Part shown: positions 35,700 to 45,758 of the stretch, piece by piece
How positions within the stretch are numbered: position 1 is the first letter of the stretch
How the letters are laid out: every line of letters begins with the position of its first letter
Source of the DNA: Pleurodeles waltl
Lineage: Eukaryota > Chordata > Amphibia > Caudata > Salamandridae
Assembly (NCBI RefSeq): GCF_031143425.1
Contig: NC_090444.1
Span: forward strand, 1,534,924,782-1,534,988,781
Direction: 5' to 3'
DNA length: 64,000 nt
Notes under the pieces: model-generated
The model's database searches: none
Seen by the model: the letters and a program-made list of their open reading frames with translations, nothing else
What the model was told of the DNA's origin: nothing
Translations under genes and position numbers: made by a program

Positions 35700-36560
35700 G
35701 GATCACCATAGGAGAGAGATTTCCAAGAAGGGATCCACCCACTAGGCACTAGGGATGGGGGTATAGGCTCCCCTTAGCACATTCGATTACTCCAGTCTTT
35801 CCCCATGGAGCAGATGGAATTAATTATGGGTGCTAGAAAGCCCACTAGGCACCAATCTTTTTTATTTTTTTTTAAAGGGCCATGCCCCACCCAAATTGAA
35901 CAGAGCATCAGCCTTTCTGCTCCCCCTGGTGGTCAGATGAGGATAATTGCCCTAATCTTCCCCCCGGGGGCAGAAAGCCCACTAAATGTCAAGGAAAACT
36001 TTTTTTAAATATGTGGGGAGGGTAGGGTCAATGCCTCAATGCCCCCACATCAACTGAATGGGCCATCAGTCTTTCTGCCCCAGCTGGGGGTGGAAAGGGC
36101 TATTACCTTTCTAGGTTCAAGGGAAAGCTTTTTTCTTAATATATGATGGGGACTGCCCACCAAGGGCATGGTTACACCTCCATACCACAGCAGACAATCG
36201 TTCTGCCTTCCTAGGGGGTGAATGGGGGTGTAGACCACCAATGTGCCCCTTCATAGGGTCAGAAAGCCCGCTAGTCACCAGAGCATTTTTTTAAACTTAG
36301 GGGTTGGGCTGCCCACAATGAGCATGGCCATGTCCCCATCCCAAAAACAAAGTAGGCCATCTTTCTGCCCTCCATGGGGTAGTTGGAGGCCAAAGCCACC
36401 AGTGATTTCAAAATTTTACTAAAACAAACAAAAGGATGGGGTGGCCTACTCTGGCATCGAGGCTTACCCTTGCACCAGTGGAGTGAATAGTGTTTTTCTT
36501 CCCCCTAGGGGCAGAAGGAGGTGTGCCCCCAATTTGCCCTGGGGCAGAAAGCCCACTATA
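35700..36560. repeat. Degenerate ~140-bp tandem (satellite-like) array
   Basis: A monomer with AGAAAGCCCACTAG, an A/T-rich tract, GGGCATGGCCATGCCC-like and GGGCCATCTTTCTGCCCC-like boxes recurs imperfectly about six times. Clear AGAAAGCCC anchors lie at 35835, 35972, 36261 and 36546, and weaker ones fall between. The spacing fits a unit of about 130-160 bp. Confidence 0.75.
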
Positions 36561-36566
36561 TAGCAA

Positions 36567-36568
<2 letters not shown>

Positions 36569-36619
<51 letters not shown>
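36569..36619. repeat. (AT)n microsatellite
   Basis: An uninterrupted run of about 25 AT units. It marks one side of the PLE-type piece at 36620-36858. Confidence 0.97.
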
Positions 36620-36627
<8 letters not shown>

Positions 36628-36858
36628 TAAAAATTCAAAAGCCAGTGAGAAGTTTTTTGTCACTGGACGGCTGCACAATGTCCCAAGGATTGTATGGAAC
36701 TGAAAAATGAAAGTATTGTCCAAAGAATGTATCCAATGGAGATTTGTTGACTGTTTAATATGATAAAAATTATATATCTAAAGTTCAAAACAGGAAATCT
36801 CAATCACGCTGTCCCAGCCAAATGTCAACGCGTTTCGGCAAACACCTTCAACTGGATA
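36620..36858 (-). mobile_element. PLE-type piece (probable pLTR fragment) between TA repeats
   Basis: It shares TCACGCTGTCC, CCAAATGT and GTTTCGGCAAAC(A/G)CCTTCAACTGGA with 14025-14082 in PLE-1. A hammerhead-like motif lies at its + strand end. Both ends abut TA repeats. No coding part is present. Confidence 0.55.
36832..36854 (-). ncRNA. Hammerhead-ribozyme-like motif (third copy)
   Basis: The - strand reads CAGTTGA, a small stem GGT-GTTT-GCC, then GAAACGCG. It has the same altered core box as the copy at 14055-14077, and its GAAACGCG side matches the PLE-2 copy. Confidence 0.45.
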
Positions 36859-36882
36859 TATAAATATATATATATATATAAT
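36859..36882. repeat. Short TA-rich microsatellite
   Basis: TATAAATATATATATATATA directly follows the PLE-type piece. Confidence 0.85.
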
Positions 36883-37143
36883 TACTACGGTGGGGCTGGC
36901 CAAATCCATTCATCAGGCCCCAGGCTCTTCACTAAAACCTCAACAGTTTTTCTTATCCCTTGTGGACTGAAGCATCATATCCCAATGGAAAGCGAGAGGA
37001 CATTCAATTATTTTGGGTGTTGTCTTTACATATGGGACAGGAAGGTGTGGCTATCTCTAAACATTGGTGAGTGGCTGCACTTTTTAGGATTTGGTAGGCT
37101 GCTACCTGGAAAAACCTACCACACCTAGACAGTTATGAAAACT

Positions 37144-38745
37144 TGCTGGGGGTTGATATGGGGTGAGGTGGATTGGAGTGTAGAGAATTGGATTGGGGTA
37201 GATGGACTGGATTGGAGTGATAGGACTAGGGTCCGGTGGGGTGGGGTGTATTGGATTTCGATGGGATGGATTGGATTGGAGTGAGGTGGGGTAGATTGGT
37301 TTGGTGTGGGGTGGATTAGACTGTAGTGGGGTGACTGTAGTGGGATGAATTGGATTTATTGGATTGTAGTGGGGTAGACTGGAGTAGAGTGGGGTTTGAG
37401 TGGCTTGGAGTGGAGTGGAGTGGTGTGGGATGGATTGGATTGGATTCGGGTGGATTAGATTTGATTGGAGTGGTGTGCAATGAACTGGGATGGGGTAGGG
37501 TGGATTGGATTAGGGTAGAGTGAGGTGGATTGGAGTAGAGTGTGGTGGGGTGGGTAGTTTGGAGTGAGGTGGATTGGAGTGGGTGGATTGAAATGGGGTG
37601 GGATGGATTGAATTGGATGAAGTGGGCTGGGGTGGGATGGATTGCAGTATGGGGTAGATTGGATTAGGGTGGGGTGGGTTGGGTTAGATTCGATTGGACT
37701 GGATTGGGGTAGATTGGCTTGGGTGGGGTGGATTGGGATAAAGGTTGATTGAGGTAAAGGGTAGATTGGATTAGAGAGGGGTGGGGTGGATTGCATTGAG
37801 GTGGGATGGACCCGAATGAGGTGGGGTGAATTGGATTGAGTGGGGAGACCTGTGGTGGGGTGGGATGGGGTGGAGGGATTGGATTGGAGTGGGGTGGGGT
37901 GGACTGAACTGGGATGGTATAGGGTGAATTGGATTAGGGTGGGGTGGGATGGATTGGTGTGGAGAGGGGTAGATTAGAGTGGGGTAGGCTGGATGGAATG
38001 GATTGGAGTCCAGTGAACTGAACTGGGATGAGATGGGGTTGGTGGATTGGCTTGGGGTAGAGTGGGGTGGGGGGACTGAAATGGGGTGGGTTGTATTTGA
38101 ATGCGGTGGACTTGAGTGGGGTAGAGTATATTGGAGTGTGTTGGGGTCGATTGGAGTGGGGTGGATTGGGGTTGGGTGGGTTGGAGTGGGGTGGATTGAA
38201 TTGAGGTAAAATGAATTGAATTGATGTGGGGTGGATTGGATTGGAGTGGGGTGAATTGGATTGGACTGGAGTAAGTTGGACTGGGTAGACAGGATTGGGA
38301 TGGATCAGGCTGGGGTGGATAGGATTGAGGGGGTGGACTGGATTGAGTTTGTACTGGAGTGTGATGGATTTGGGTGGTGAGGGAGAATTGGATTGGAGTG
38401 GGATGGATTGGGGTGCAGTGGATTTGAATGAAGTGGATTGGAGTGGAGTGGAATTGATTTGAGTAGGTGCAATTGACATAAGTGGGGTGGGTTAGATTTG
38501 AGTGGTCTGGGTTGAGGTGAAAATGAGTTGGGGTGAAGGGGGATTAGGGTTGAGTGGGGTGGGGTGGGGTGGACTGGAGAGGAGTTGGGTGGATTGGAGT
38601 GGGGTAGACTTGAAGTGGGGTGGGTTGGACTGGAGTGGAGTGGGTTGGACTGGAGAGAACAGGGGTGAGGTAGAGTGGATTGAAGTAGGGTGGAGGGGAC
38701 TGAAGTGGAATGGGTTGGACTGGAGTGGGGTAGCAGGGTCAGATT
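37144..38745. repeat. G-rich minisatellite block A
   Basis: About 1.6 kb of degenerate GGATTGGAGTGGGGT-type units of variable length. The + strand is almost free of C. Many closely spaced GGGG and GGG runs make G-quadruplex formation plausible. Pro/His/Ser-rich open frames on the - strand are only translations of the repeat. Confidence 0.9.
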
Positions 38746-39616
38746 GGGAAGGTGGGCAGTCAGGCATTGGGCGATAGTCCAGTGTCTTAGGGTCACCTGT
38801 GGGCTGTTTTTTAGGGCCTCTGTAACCCAGCTGAAGAAACGTACTCTCTTTCCCAGTGCCTACTAGGAAACTTCAATGTTGCAACAGATCCTTGTTCACT
38901 CCCCTGCCTTGCTGCAAATTGAGGCTGGAGGCTGAGTGTTGCTCGAGCCCTAGGGGTATTCTCACCTCGGCTCCCTGCCTTGTGTGGACACCCAAGAAGC
39001 AGTGTCATCCCCTGCCAGGCCCTCACTTAAAGGTCATTGTGGGCGTAGGGAGGGTGGGACTGTGCAGAAGCCTCTCAGGGGGCCAAGTGATTTTGTGCCT
39101 TTGGGCCATTCTCACTTAAGCCCCCCTCCCAATCGAGCAACTGTGTGCTTTTTTGACATCTCCCTTACCAGGTCATTTCCCTGAGGTTATAGTGGGTTTG
39201 GGAGGGGGTGAGTAAGAGAAGTGGGCTGCCTAGCAGCTGAGTGTTGTCACCTCGGTCCCAAAGTATTTTGGGCTTTGGTAGTGAGAGGAGAGGGGTGTGG
39301 CGCTATGGTCAGAGCTGAAGATGCTGGAACCAGGTGCCAGTCTTGGCATCAGCTCAACATCTGTGATTCTGGGCAAATCACTTAATCTCCACAAACATAG
39401 AATAAAAATGATTGTGAGTTTTGTGCAATGTAACTGGTGCTTAAGTGCATTGCTCCAGTGCCTGTTGGTCAAGTTCACACTCTTAAAAACTGCAACAACA
39501 AAAAAAATTGCCGGCCAGATTCCAGTGAGATTAACCAGATGGTGATCCATGTAAGGGACGATCAGGGAATTTTAGGAGTGCCTTGGCCCAATTGTGATCC
39601 CAATCCGTCACTGGGG
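38746..39616. other. Non-repeat spacer between the minisatellite blocks
   Basis: Ordinary-composition sequence interrupts the minisatellite. It contains a SINE-like block at about 39297-39500. The rest is unassigned and may be a composite insertion. Confidence 0.5.
39297..39500 (+). repeat. MIR/CORE-SINE-like sequence
   Basis: The order GCGCTATGGTCAGAGCTG, then GCTGGAACCAGG, then GATTCTGGGCAAATCACTTA followed by ATCTCC resembles the head and core of MIR-type SINEs, where TGGGCAAGTCACTTAACCTC is the hallmark. The B box is not clear and the copy looks old. Confidence 0.45.
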
Positions 39617-40490
39617 GTAGATTGGACTGAGTTGAATTGGGGTGGATAGGATTGATGTGGGGTGGGTTAGATTGATGTGGGATGGATTGGATTGGTGTGG
39701 GGTGGATGTGGATACAGTGGGGTGGATTGGGCTGGTGTGAGGTAGATTGGATTGGAGTGGGGCAAATTGGAATTGGGCAGATTGCTTTGGATTGGAGAGT
39801 GATGTTTGGGATTGGAGTGGGGTAAACTGGCATGGGGCACACTGGAGTGGGCCAGACTGGGGCGGGCAGGTTGTTTTGGATTGGAGTGGGGTAGATTGAA
39901 ATACATTGGATTGGGCAGATTATGGATTGCAGTGGGGGAGACTGGAGTGGGCACAATATTTTGATTGGAGTGGGGCAGATTGTTTTGGATTGGAGTGGTG
40001 CAGATTGGAGAGGAACATATTGGAGTGGAACAGGTTGTTTTGGGTTAGAGTGGGGCAGTTTGGAGTGAGGTGGATTGGAGTGGGCAGATTGTTTTGGATT
40101 GGAGTGGGGCAGATTGAAGTGAGGTAGATAGGAGTGGGGCAGATTATTTAGTATTGGAGTCCGGCAAATGGCAGTGCAGCAGATAGTTTTGGAATGGAGT
40201 GAGGCAGAATGGAGTGGAGCAGATTGTTTTGGATTGTAGTGAGGCAGACTCGAATGAGGCAGATTGAAGTGGGCAGATTGTTTTGGATTCGATTGGAGCA
40301 GATTGCTTTGAATTGGAGTGGGTCAGATTGGATTTGGGGTGGGTTGGGGGATTGGAGGTGGGTCGGTTGAAGTGGACTGGATTGGGTGAGTGGTGTGGAC
40401 TGGAATGAGGTGAGGTTGATTAGACTGAGTGGGGTATATTGGTGTGGGGTAAAGTGGAGTGGATTATAGTGGGGTGGATTGGGGTGTACT
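39617..40490. repeat. G-rich minisatellite block B
   Basis: The same GGATTGGAGTGGGG motif continues, but many units carry a derived version with GGGGCAGATTGTTTTGGATT. The higher-order pattern therefore differs from block A. The strand is again C-poor. Confidence 0.9.
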
Positions 40491-41088
40491 GCACAATTAT
40501 GTGTTAAAGCATCATTTCAGAAAACACATTAGAACAAAACAATGTCTATGCATTATTTAGAACAAGATAATTGTCATCTTTTGAGAACAGCATCCACAAA
40601 CAAAAACAAAAAGGAACATGAGTGCAAAGTCAGAAAAGACGACTTGGCAAAATAAAAGAAAGTTAGCTATTGATAATAAAACCCTGCAATTTTGTGTGTC
40701 CTGCTGGGCACATTTTTGACAGTCACGTTCCTGCTGTTTACAGGGCACTAGAAGTTAAAAATGACAAAATAGTACCTTAAATCAATCATTGCTTGGTCCC
40801 TGCTCTACAGAGAGGAAGAGAAATGATGCTAAGTCTGCAGTGACTAATTACGAGGCTGTAAAGAAGGGTGTCATGCAAGCCAACAAATAGTAAATAGCGG
40901 GTGGTCTCTAAGTCCTTTACTGTAGACAACAGAGTCTTGCAAGCAAGAAGCATGTGCTAGTGCATACACTTGCAGGCACCACCCTAAAAAGTAGGCAGTT
41001 TAATGTCACTCACTTAAAAGCCTACAAACATCCAGATTCATCCAAAGACTCTGATGGTACCCATAAAGTGGCATAACAAAACATGATG
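40491..41088. other. No gene recognised (left flank of the 12-kb element)
   Basis: Non-coding sequence. It ends in CCCCC at 41089-41093, the probable left target-site duplication of the element that follows. Confidence 0.5.
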
Positions 41089-43312
41089 CCCCCTGTAGGA
41101 GGCTGGCCTGGCTTGTAGTGGGTACCAGAGGTACTTACACCTTGTCCCAGGTCCAGTTATCCCTTATTAGTGTAGAAGAGGTGTTTCTAGGGGCTGATAG
41201 AAGGTAGAAATGGCAAAGCAGCTTAGGCTGAACTAGGAGACATGTAAAGCTCCTACTATACCACTGGTGTCATATGCACAATATCATAAGAAAACACCAT
41301 ACACAGAATTACTAAAAATAAAGGTACTTTATTTTTATGACAATATGCCAAAAGTATATCAGTGAGTACCCTCAGTATGAGGATAAGATATATACACAAG
41401 ATATATGTACACAAACCAAGATTATGCAGGCAACAGCAAAAGGAAGTAATGCAAGCAATGTAAAGTTACAGTAGATTGCAATAGGAGCACATAGGTATAG
41501 GGGCAACAGAAACCATATACTCCAAAAGTGGAATGCGAACCACGAATGGACCCCAAACCTATGTGAGCTTGCAGAGGGTCACTGGGACTGTAAGAAAACA
41601 GTGAGGGTTAGAAAAATAGCCCACCCTAAGACCCTGAAAGGTAGGTGTAAAGTGCACCTACTACCCCCAGGGAGCACAGAAGTCGTGATAGGGGGATTCT
41701 GCAGGAAGAACAAACACCAGCAATGCAACAAAAGTGGATTTCTGGACCTGAGTACCTGTAAGACAAGGGGACCAAGTCCAATAGTCGCGACAGTGTCGAG
41801 AGTGGGCAGGAGCCCAGGAAATGCCAGCTGAGGGTGCAAGGAAGCTGCCACCGGTTGGAAGAAGCTTGGAGTTCTGCAAGAAAGAAGAGGACTAGGAACT
41901 TCCCCTTTGGAGGATGGATGGCCCACGTCGTGAAGAAGCTTGCAGATGTGTTCCCACACAGAAAGACCACAAACAAGCCTTGCTAGCTGCAAGGGTCGCA
42001 GTTAGGGTTTTTGGGTGCTGCTATGGCCCAGGAGGGACCAGGATGTTGCCACTTGGATGAGGAGACAGAGGGGGCACCCAGCAACGTAGGGAGCCCTCAC
42101 AGAAGCAGGCAGCACCCACAGAAGTACCTGAACAGGCACTTAGAAGAAAAGTGAACTGGAGTCCACCCGAAGTCACAAAAGGGAGTCCCACGACGCCGGA
42201 GGACAACTCAGAAGGTTGTGCACTGCAGGTTAGAGTGTCGGGGACCCACGCGTGGCTGTGCACGAAGGAAATCCTGGAAGAGTGCACAGGAGCCGGAGCA
42301 GCTGCAAATCACGTGGTACCCAGCAATGCAGTCTAGTGTGGGGAGGCAAGGACTTACCTCCACCAAACTTGGACTGAAGAGTCACTGGACTGTGGGAGTC
42401 ACTTGGACAGAGTTGCTGAGTTCCAGGGACCACGCTTGTCGTGCTGAGAGGGGACCCAGAGGACCAGTGATGCAGTCTTTTGTTGCCTGCGGTTGCAGGG
42501 GGAAGATTCCGTCGACCAACTGGAGATTTCTTCAGAGCTCCTGGTGCAGAGAGGAGGCAGGCTACCCCCAGAGCATGCACCACCTGGAAACCGTCGTCCT
42601 GAGCAGTCAGCGGTCAATCCTTTGGCAGAAGGTGAAGAGGGAGCTGCAGAGGAACTCCGGTGAGCTCTTGCATTCGTTATCTGGTGAGATCCCCAAAGCA
42701 GAGACCCTAAATAGCCAGAAAAGGAGGTTTGGCTTCCTAAGAAGGAGGATTGGCTACCAAGAGAGGTAAGAGCCTATCAGAAGGAACCTCTGACGTCACC
42801 TGTTGGCACTGGCCACTCAGAGCAGTCCAGTGTGCCACATACACCTCTGTTTCCAAGATCGCAGATGTCTGGGACACACTGGAGGAGCTCTGGGCACCTC
42901 CCCTGGGAGGTGCAGGTCAAGGGAGTGGTCACTCCCCTTTCCTTTGTCCAGTTTCGCACCAGAGCAGGGCTGGGGGATCCCTGAACCGCTGTAGACTGGC
43001 TTATGCAGAGATGGGCACCATCTGTGCCCATCAAAGCATTTCCAGAGGCTGGGGAAGGCTACTCCTGCCCTGCCCTCACACCTATTTCCAAAGGGAGAGT
43101 GTGTTACACCCTCTCTCAGAGGAAGTCTTTTGTTCTGCCTTCCTGGGCCAGGTCTGCCTGGACCCCAGGAGGGCAGAAACCTGTCTGAGGGGTTGGCAGC
43201 AGCAGCAGCTGCAGTGGAGACCCCGGAAAGGCAGTTTGGCAGTACCCGGGTTCTGTGCTAGAGACCCGGGGGATCATGTTACATGGCCATGTTCGGAGTT
43301 ACCATTGTGACG

Positions 43313-43340
43313 CTGTACATAGGTAGTGACCTATGTACAG
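43313..43340. repeat. LTR hairpin 1 (perfect 12-bp arms)
   Basis: CTGTACATAGGT, loop AGTG, ACCTATGTACAG. The equivalent in the other LTR (about 52672-52699) has one arm mismatch. Confidence 0.85.
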
Positions 43341-43523
43341 TGCACGCGTGTAATGGTGTCCCCGCACTCACAAAGTCCGGGGAATTTGCCCTGAACTATG
43401 TGGGGGCACCTTAGCCAGTGCCAGGGTGCCCACACACTAAGTAACTTGGCACCCAACCTTCACCAGGTGAAGGTTAGAAATATAGGTGACTTATAAGTTA
43501 CTTAAGTGCAGTGGTAAATGGCT

Positions 43524-43549
43524 GTGAAATAACGTGGACGTTATTTCAC
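43524..43549. repeat. LTR hairpin 2 (perfect 12-bp arms, 2-nt loop)
   Basis: GTGAAATAACGT, GG, ACGTTATTTCAC. It is identical in the other LTR at 52883-52908. A near-perfect palindrome kept in both LTRs could be a protein-binding site or an RNA stem. Confidence 0.85.
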
Positions 43550-43870
43550 TCAGGCTGCACTGGCAGGCCTGTGTAAGAATTGTCAGAGCTCCCTATGGGT
43601 GGCAAAAGAAATGCTGCAGCCCATAGGGATCTCCTGGAACCCCAATACCCTGGGTACCTCAGTACCATACACTAGGGAATTATATGGGTGTACCAGTATG
43701 CCAATGTGAATTGGTAAATTTAGTCACTAGCCTGTTAGTGACAAATTTGGAAAGCAGAGAGAGCATAACCACTGAGGTTCTGGTTAGCAGAGCCTCAGTA
43801 AGACAGTTAGGCATCACACAGGGAATACATACAGGGCACATACGTTACAATATGATACATTTCTACTCAA

Positions 43871-43880
43871 CCCCCCCCCC
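43871..43880 (-). promoter_or_regulatory. Polypurine tract of the Gmr1-type element
   Basis: Ten G on the - strand lie between the RNaseH stop and the 3' LTR, where plus-strand DNA synthesis would be primed. Confidence 0.7.
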
Positions 43881-43898
43881 ATACGAAGGACAATAAGA

Positions 43899-44495
43899 CT
43901 AGCCATGACCTGATGAGTCTTCATTGTCTAAGTGGAAATATCTGGAGAGTCCATCTGCATTGGAGTGGGTTCTCCCAGGTCTATGTTCCACTCTATAATC
44001 CATTCCCTGTAGAGATATGGACCACCTCAACAATTTAGGATTTTCACCTTTCATTTGTTTTAGCCAAAGTAGAGGTTTGTGGTCTGTCTGAACAATGAAG
44101 TGAGTGCCAAACAGGTATGGCCTCAACTTTTTCAGTGCCAAGACCACAGCAAAGGCCTCCCTCTCTATGGCAGACCAACGCTTTTCTCTAGGGGTTAACC
44201 TTCTGCTGATAAAAGCAACTGGTTGATCCTGGCCCTCAGAATTCAGTTGTGATAAGACTGCCCCTACCCCTAATTCAGATGCATCAGTTTGAACAATGAA
44301 TTTCTTGGAGTAACATGGGCTTTTTAGGACCGGTGCAGTGCACATGGCCTGTTTGAGCTCCTCAAAAGCTTTCTGACAGCTAGCTGTCCATAATACCTTT
44401 TTAGGCATCTTCTTACTTGTGAGATCATTAAGAGGGGCTGCTATGGAGCCATAGTTTTTAATGAATCTCCAGTAATACCCAGTGAGGCCTAGGAA
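43899..44495 (-). pseudogene. Gmr1-type RT connection and RNaseH domain
   Basis: It continues in frame after the TGA at 44496-44498: AFLGLTGYYWRFI, then KAFEELKQAMCTAPVL. The RNaseH part is FIVQTDASELGVGAVLSQL (Asp), RWSAIEREAFAVVLAL (Glu) and FIVQTDHKPLLWL (Asp). The end is EHRPGRTHSNADGLSR, and the final stop is at 43899-43901. The key RNaseH acidic residues are present. The RR to WR change in the YY-x-RFI block and the TGA both fit C-to-T decay at CpG. RNaseH is the last domain, 20 bp from the purine tract. Confidence 0.88.
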
Positions 44496-44498
44496 GGC

Positions 44499-45758
44499 TC
44501 ACACCTGGGTCTGAGTTGTAGGGGGAACCCAATCCATGATTGTCTGGATTTTCCCCTGAAGTGGTGCAATCTGTTCTCCACCTACCAGGTGTCCCAGATA
44601 AACCACCTTCCCGTGCCCTATCTGGCACTTTGAGGCCTTGATAGTGAGGCCTGTTTTTTGCAGGGCTTCCAAAACTTTCCAAAGGTGGACCAGGTGCTCA
44701 TCCCAGGTGGAGCTAAAGACAGCTATATCATCTAGATATGCTGCACTAAAAGCCTCCAACCCTTGCAGGACTGTGTTCACCAACCTCTGAAAAGTGGCAG
44801 GTGCATTCCTCAAACCAAAGGGCATCACTGTAAATTGGTAGTGCCATCCTATAGTTGAAAATGCAGTTTTAGGTTTAGCATCCTCAGTCAATTTGATTTG
44901 CCAATACCCTGCAGTCAAATCAGAGGTGCTTAGATACTTGGCAGATGCCAGTGTATGTATGAGCTCATCTGCCCCGGGTATAGGGTGAACATCAGCTTTT
45001 GTTACCTGATTGCGACCTCTGTAATTGACACAAAACCTCATCTCCCTTTTTCCATCTTTTGAGTGAGGCTTTGGTACAAGCACCACAGGACTCGCCCATG
45101 GGCTTTCAGAAGGTTCAACCACTCCTAGGTCAAGCATTTTCTGAACCTCTTGTATTATGCAGTCCCTGACATGGTCAGGCTGCCTATAGATTTTACTTTT
45201 GACAGGCAAGCTGTCTCCAGTATCAATTGTGTGTTCACACCAAAATGTGGTGCCTGGCACAGTTGAAAAGAATTCTGAAAAATGTCCAAGGAGATTTATG
45301 CAGTTGTCTTTCTGTTCTGCAGTCAGACAATCTGCTAACACTACTCCCTCCACTAAAGCATCCTCTTTAGTGGAGGAGAAGCGATCAGGGAGAGGGTCAC
45401 TCTCTTCTTCCTGTCCTTCATCTGTTGCCATGAGCAGGGTGAGATCAGCCCTGTCATAGTAGGGTTTTAGGCGGTTGAAATGGAGCACGCTAAGGGGACT
45501 CCTGGCAGTGCCCAGGTATTCCAGATAGGTAACCTCACCCTTTTTCTCAACAATTAGATGGGGTCCACTCCATTTGTCCTGGAGTGCTCTTGGGGCCACA
45601 GGCTCCAATACCCACACCTTCTGTCCTGGTTGGTACTGAATCAGAACAGCCTTCTGGTCATGCCATTGCTTCTGGAGCTCTTGGCTGGCCTGAAGGTTGT
45701 TACTGGCCTTTTTCATATACTCAGCCATTCTGGATCTTAGGTCAAGTACATAGTCCAC
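44499..45758 (-). CDS. Integrase C-terminus plus reverse transcriptase (open frame, 419 codons)
   Basis: The open frame begins in the integrase C-terminal region: QKQWHDQKAVLIQYQPGQKV, VLEPVAPRALQDKWSGPHLI (GPY/F-like module), and VLHFNRLKPYYDRADL. After an acidic linker the RT follows: FWCEHTIDTGDSLPVKSKIY, WASPVVLVPKPHSKDGK, FCVNYRGRNQVTKADVHPIP, LSTSDLTAGYWQIKL, FTVMPFGLRNAPATFQRLV, and the intact active site AAYLDDIAVFS near 44735. The fusion of the integrase tail to the RT in one frame shows directly that integrase lies upstream of RT. It ends at a TGA that interrupts the run into RNaseH. The Met at 45758 is internal to the original polyprotein, not a real start. Confidence 0.9.
   Translation of the reverse strand: MDYVLDLRSRMAEYMKKASNNLQASQELQKQWHDQKAVLIQYQPGQKVWVLEPVAPRALQDKWSGPHLIVEKKGEVTYLEYLGTARSPLSVLHFNRLKPYYDRADLTLLMATDEGQEEESDPLPDRFSSTKEDALVEGVVLADCLTAEQKDNCINLLGHFSEFFSTVPGTTFWCEHTIDTGDSLPVKSKIYRQPDHVRDCIIQEVQKMLDLGVVEPSESPWASPVVLVPKPHSKDGKREMRFCVNYRGRNQVTKADVHPIPGADELIHTLASAKYLSTSDLTAGYWQIKLTEDAKPKTAFSTIGWHYQFTVMPFGLRNAPATFQRLVNTVLQGLEAFSAAYLDDIAVFSSTWDEHLVHLWKVLEALQKTGLTIKASKCQIGHGKVVYLGHLVGGEQIAPLQGKIQTIMDWVPPTTQTQV

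Larger units (their letters stand above)
41094..43843 (-). repeat. 3' LTR of the Gmr1-type element, incomplete at its inner end
   Basis: This is collinear with 50422-53202. About 112 bp at the inner end present in the other LTR (53203-53314) are replaced by 27 unrelated bp (43844-43870) next to the purine tract. It retains ~40 bp (near 41230) absent from the 5' LTR and lacks ~74 bp that the 5' LTR has near 51882-51955. Confidence 0.85.

Noticed and set aside
37455..38796. Long Pro/His/Ser-rich open frames on the - strand (up to 181 codons)
   Set aside because: They are direct translations of the G-rich minisatellite, lack stops because of its composition, and have no domain-like order.
39531..39956. 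141-codon Pro/Ile/Thr-rich frame on the - strand
   Set aside because: It is a translation of minisatellite block B.
42750..43310. A 186-codon frame found at the same place in both long LTRs (also 52109-52669)
   Set aside because: It is shared only because LTRs are copies of each other. It has no recognisable motif, the frame is Cys/Gly/Pro-rich, and overlapping frames on both strands are equally open.
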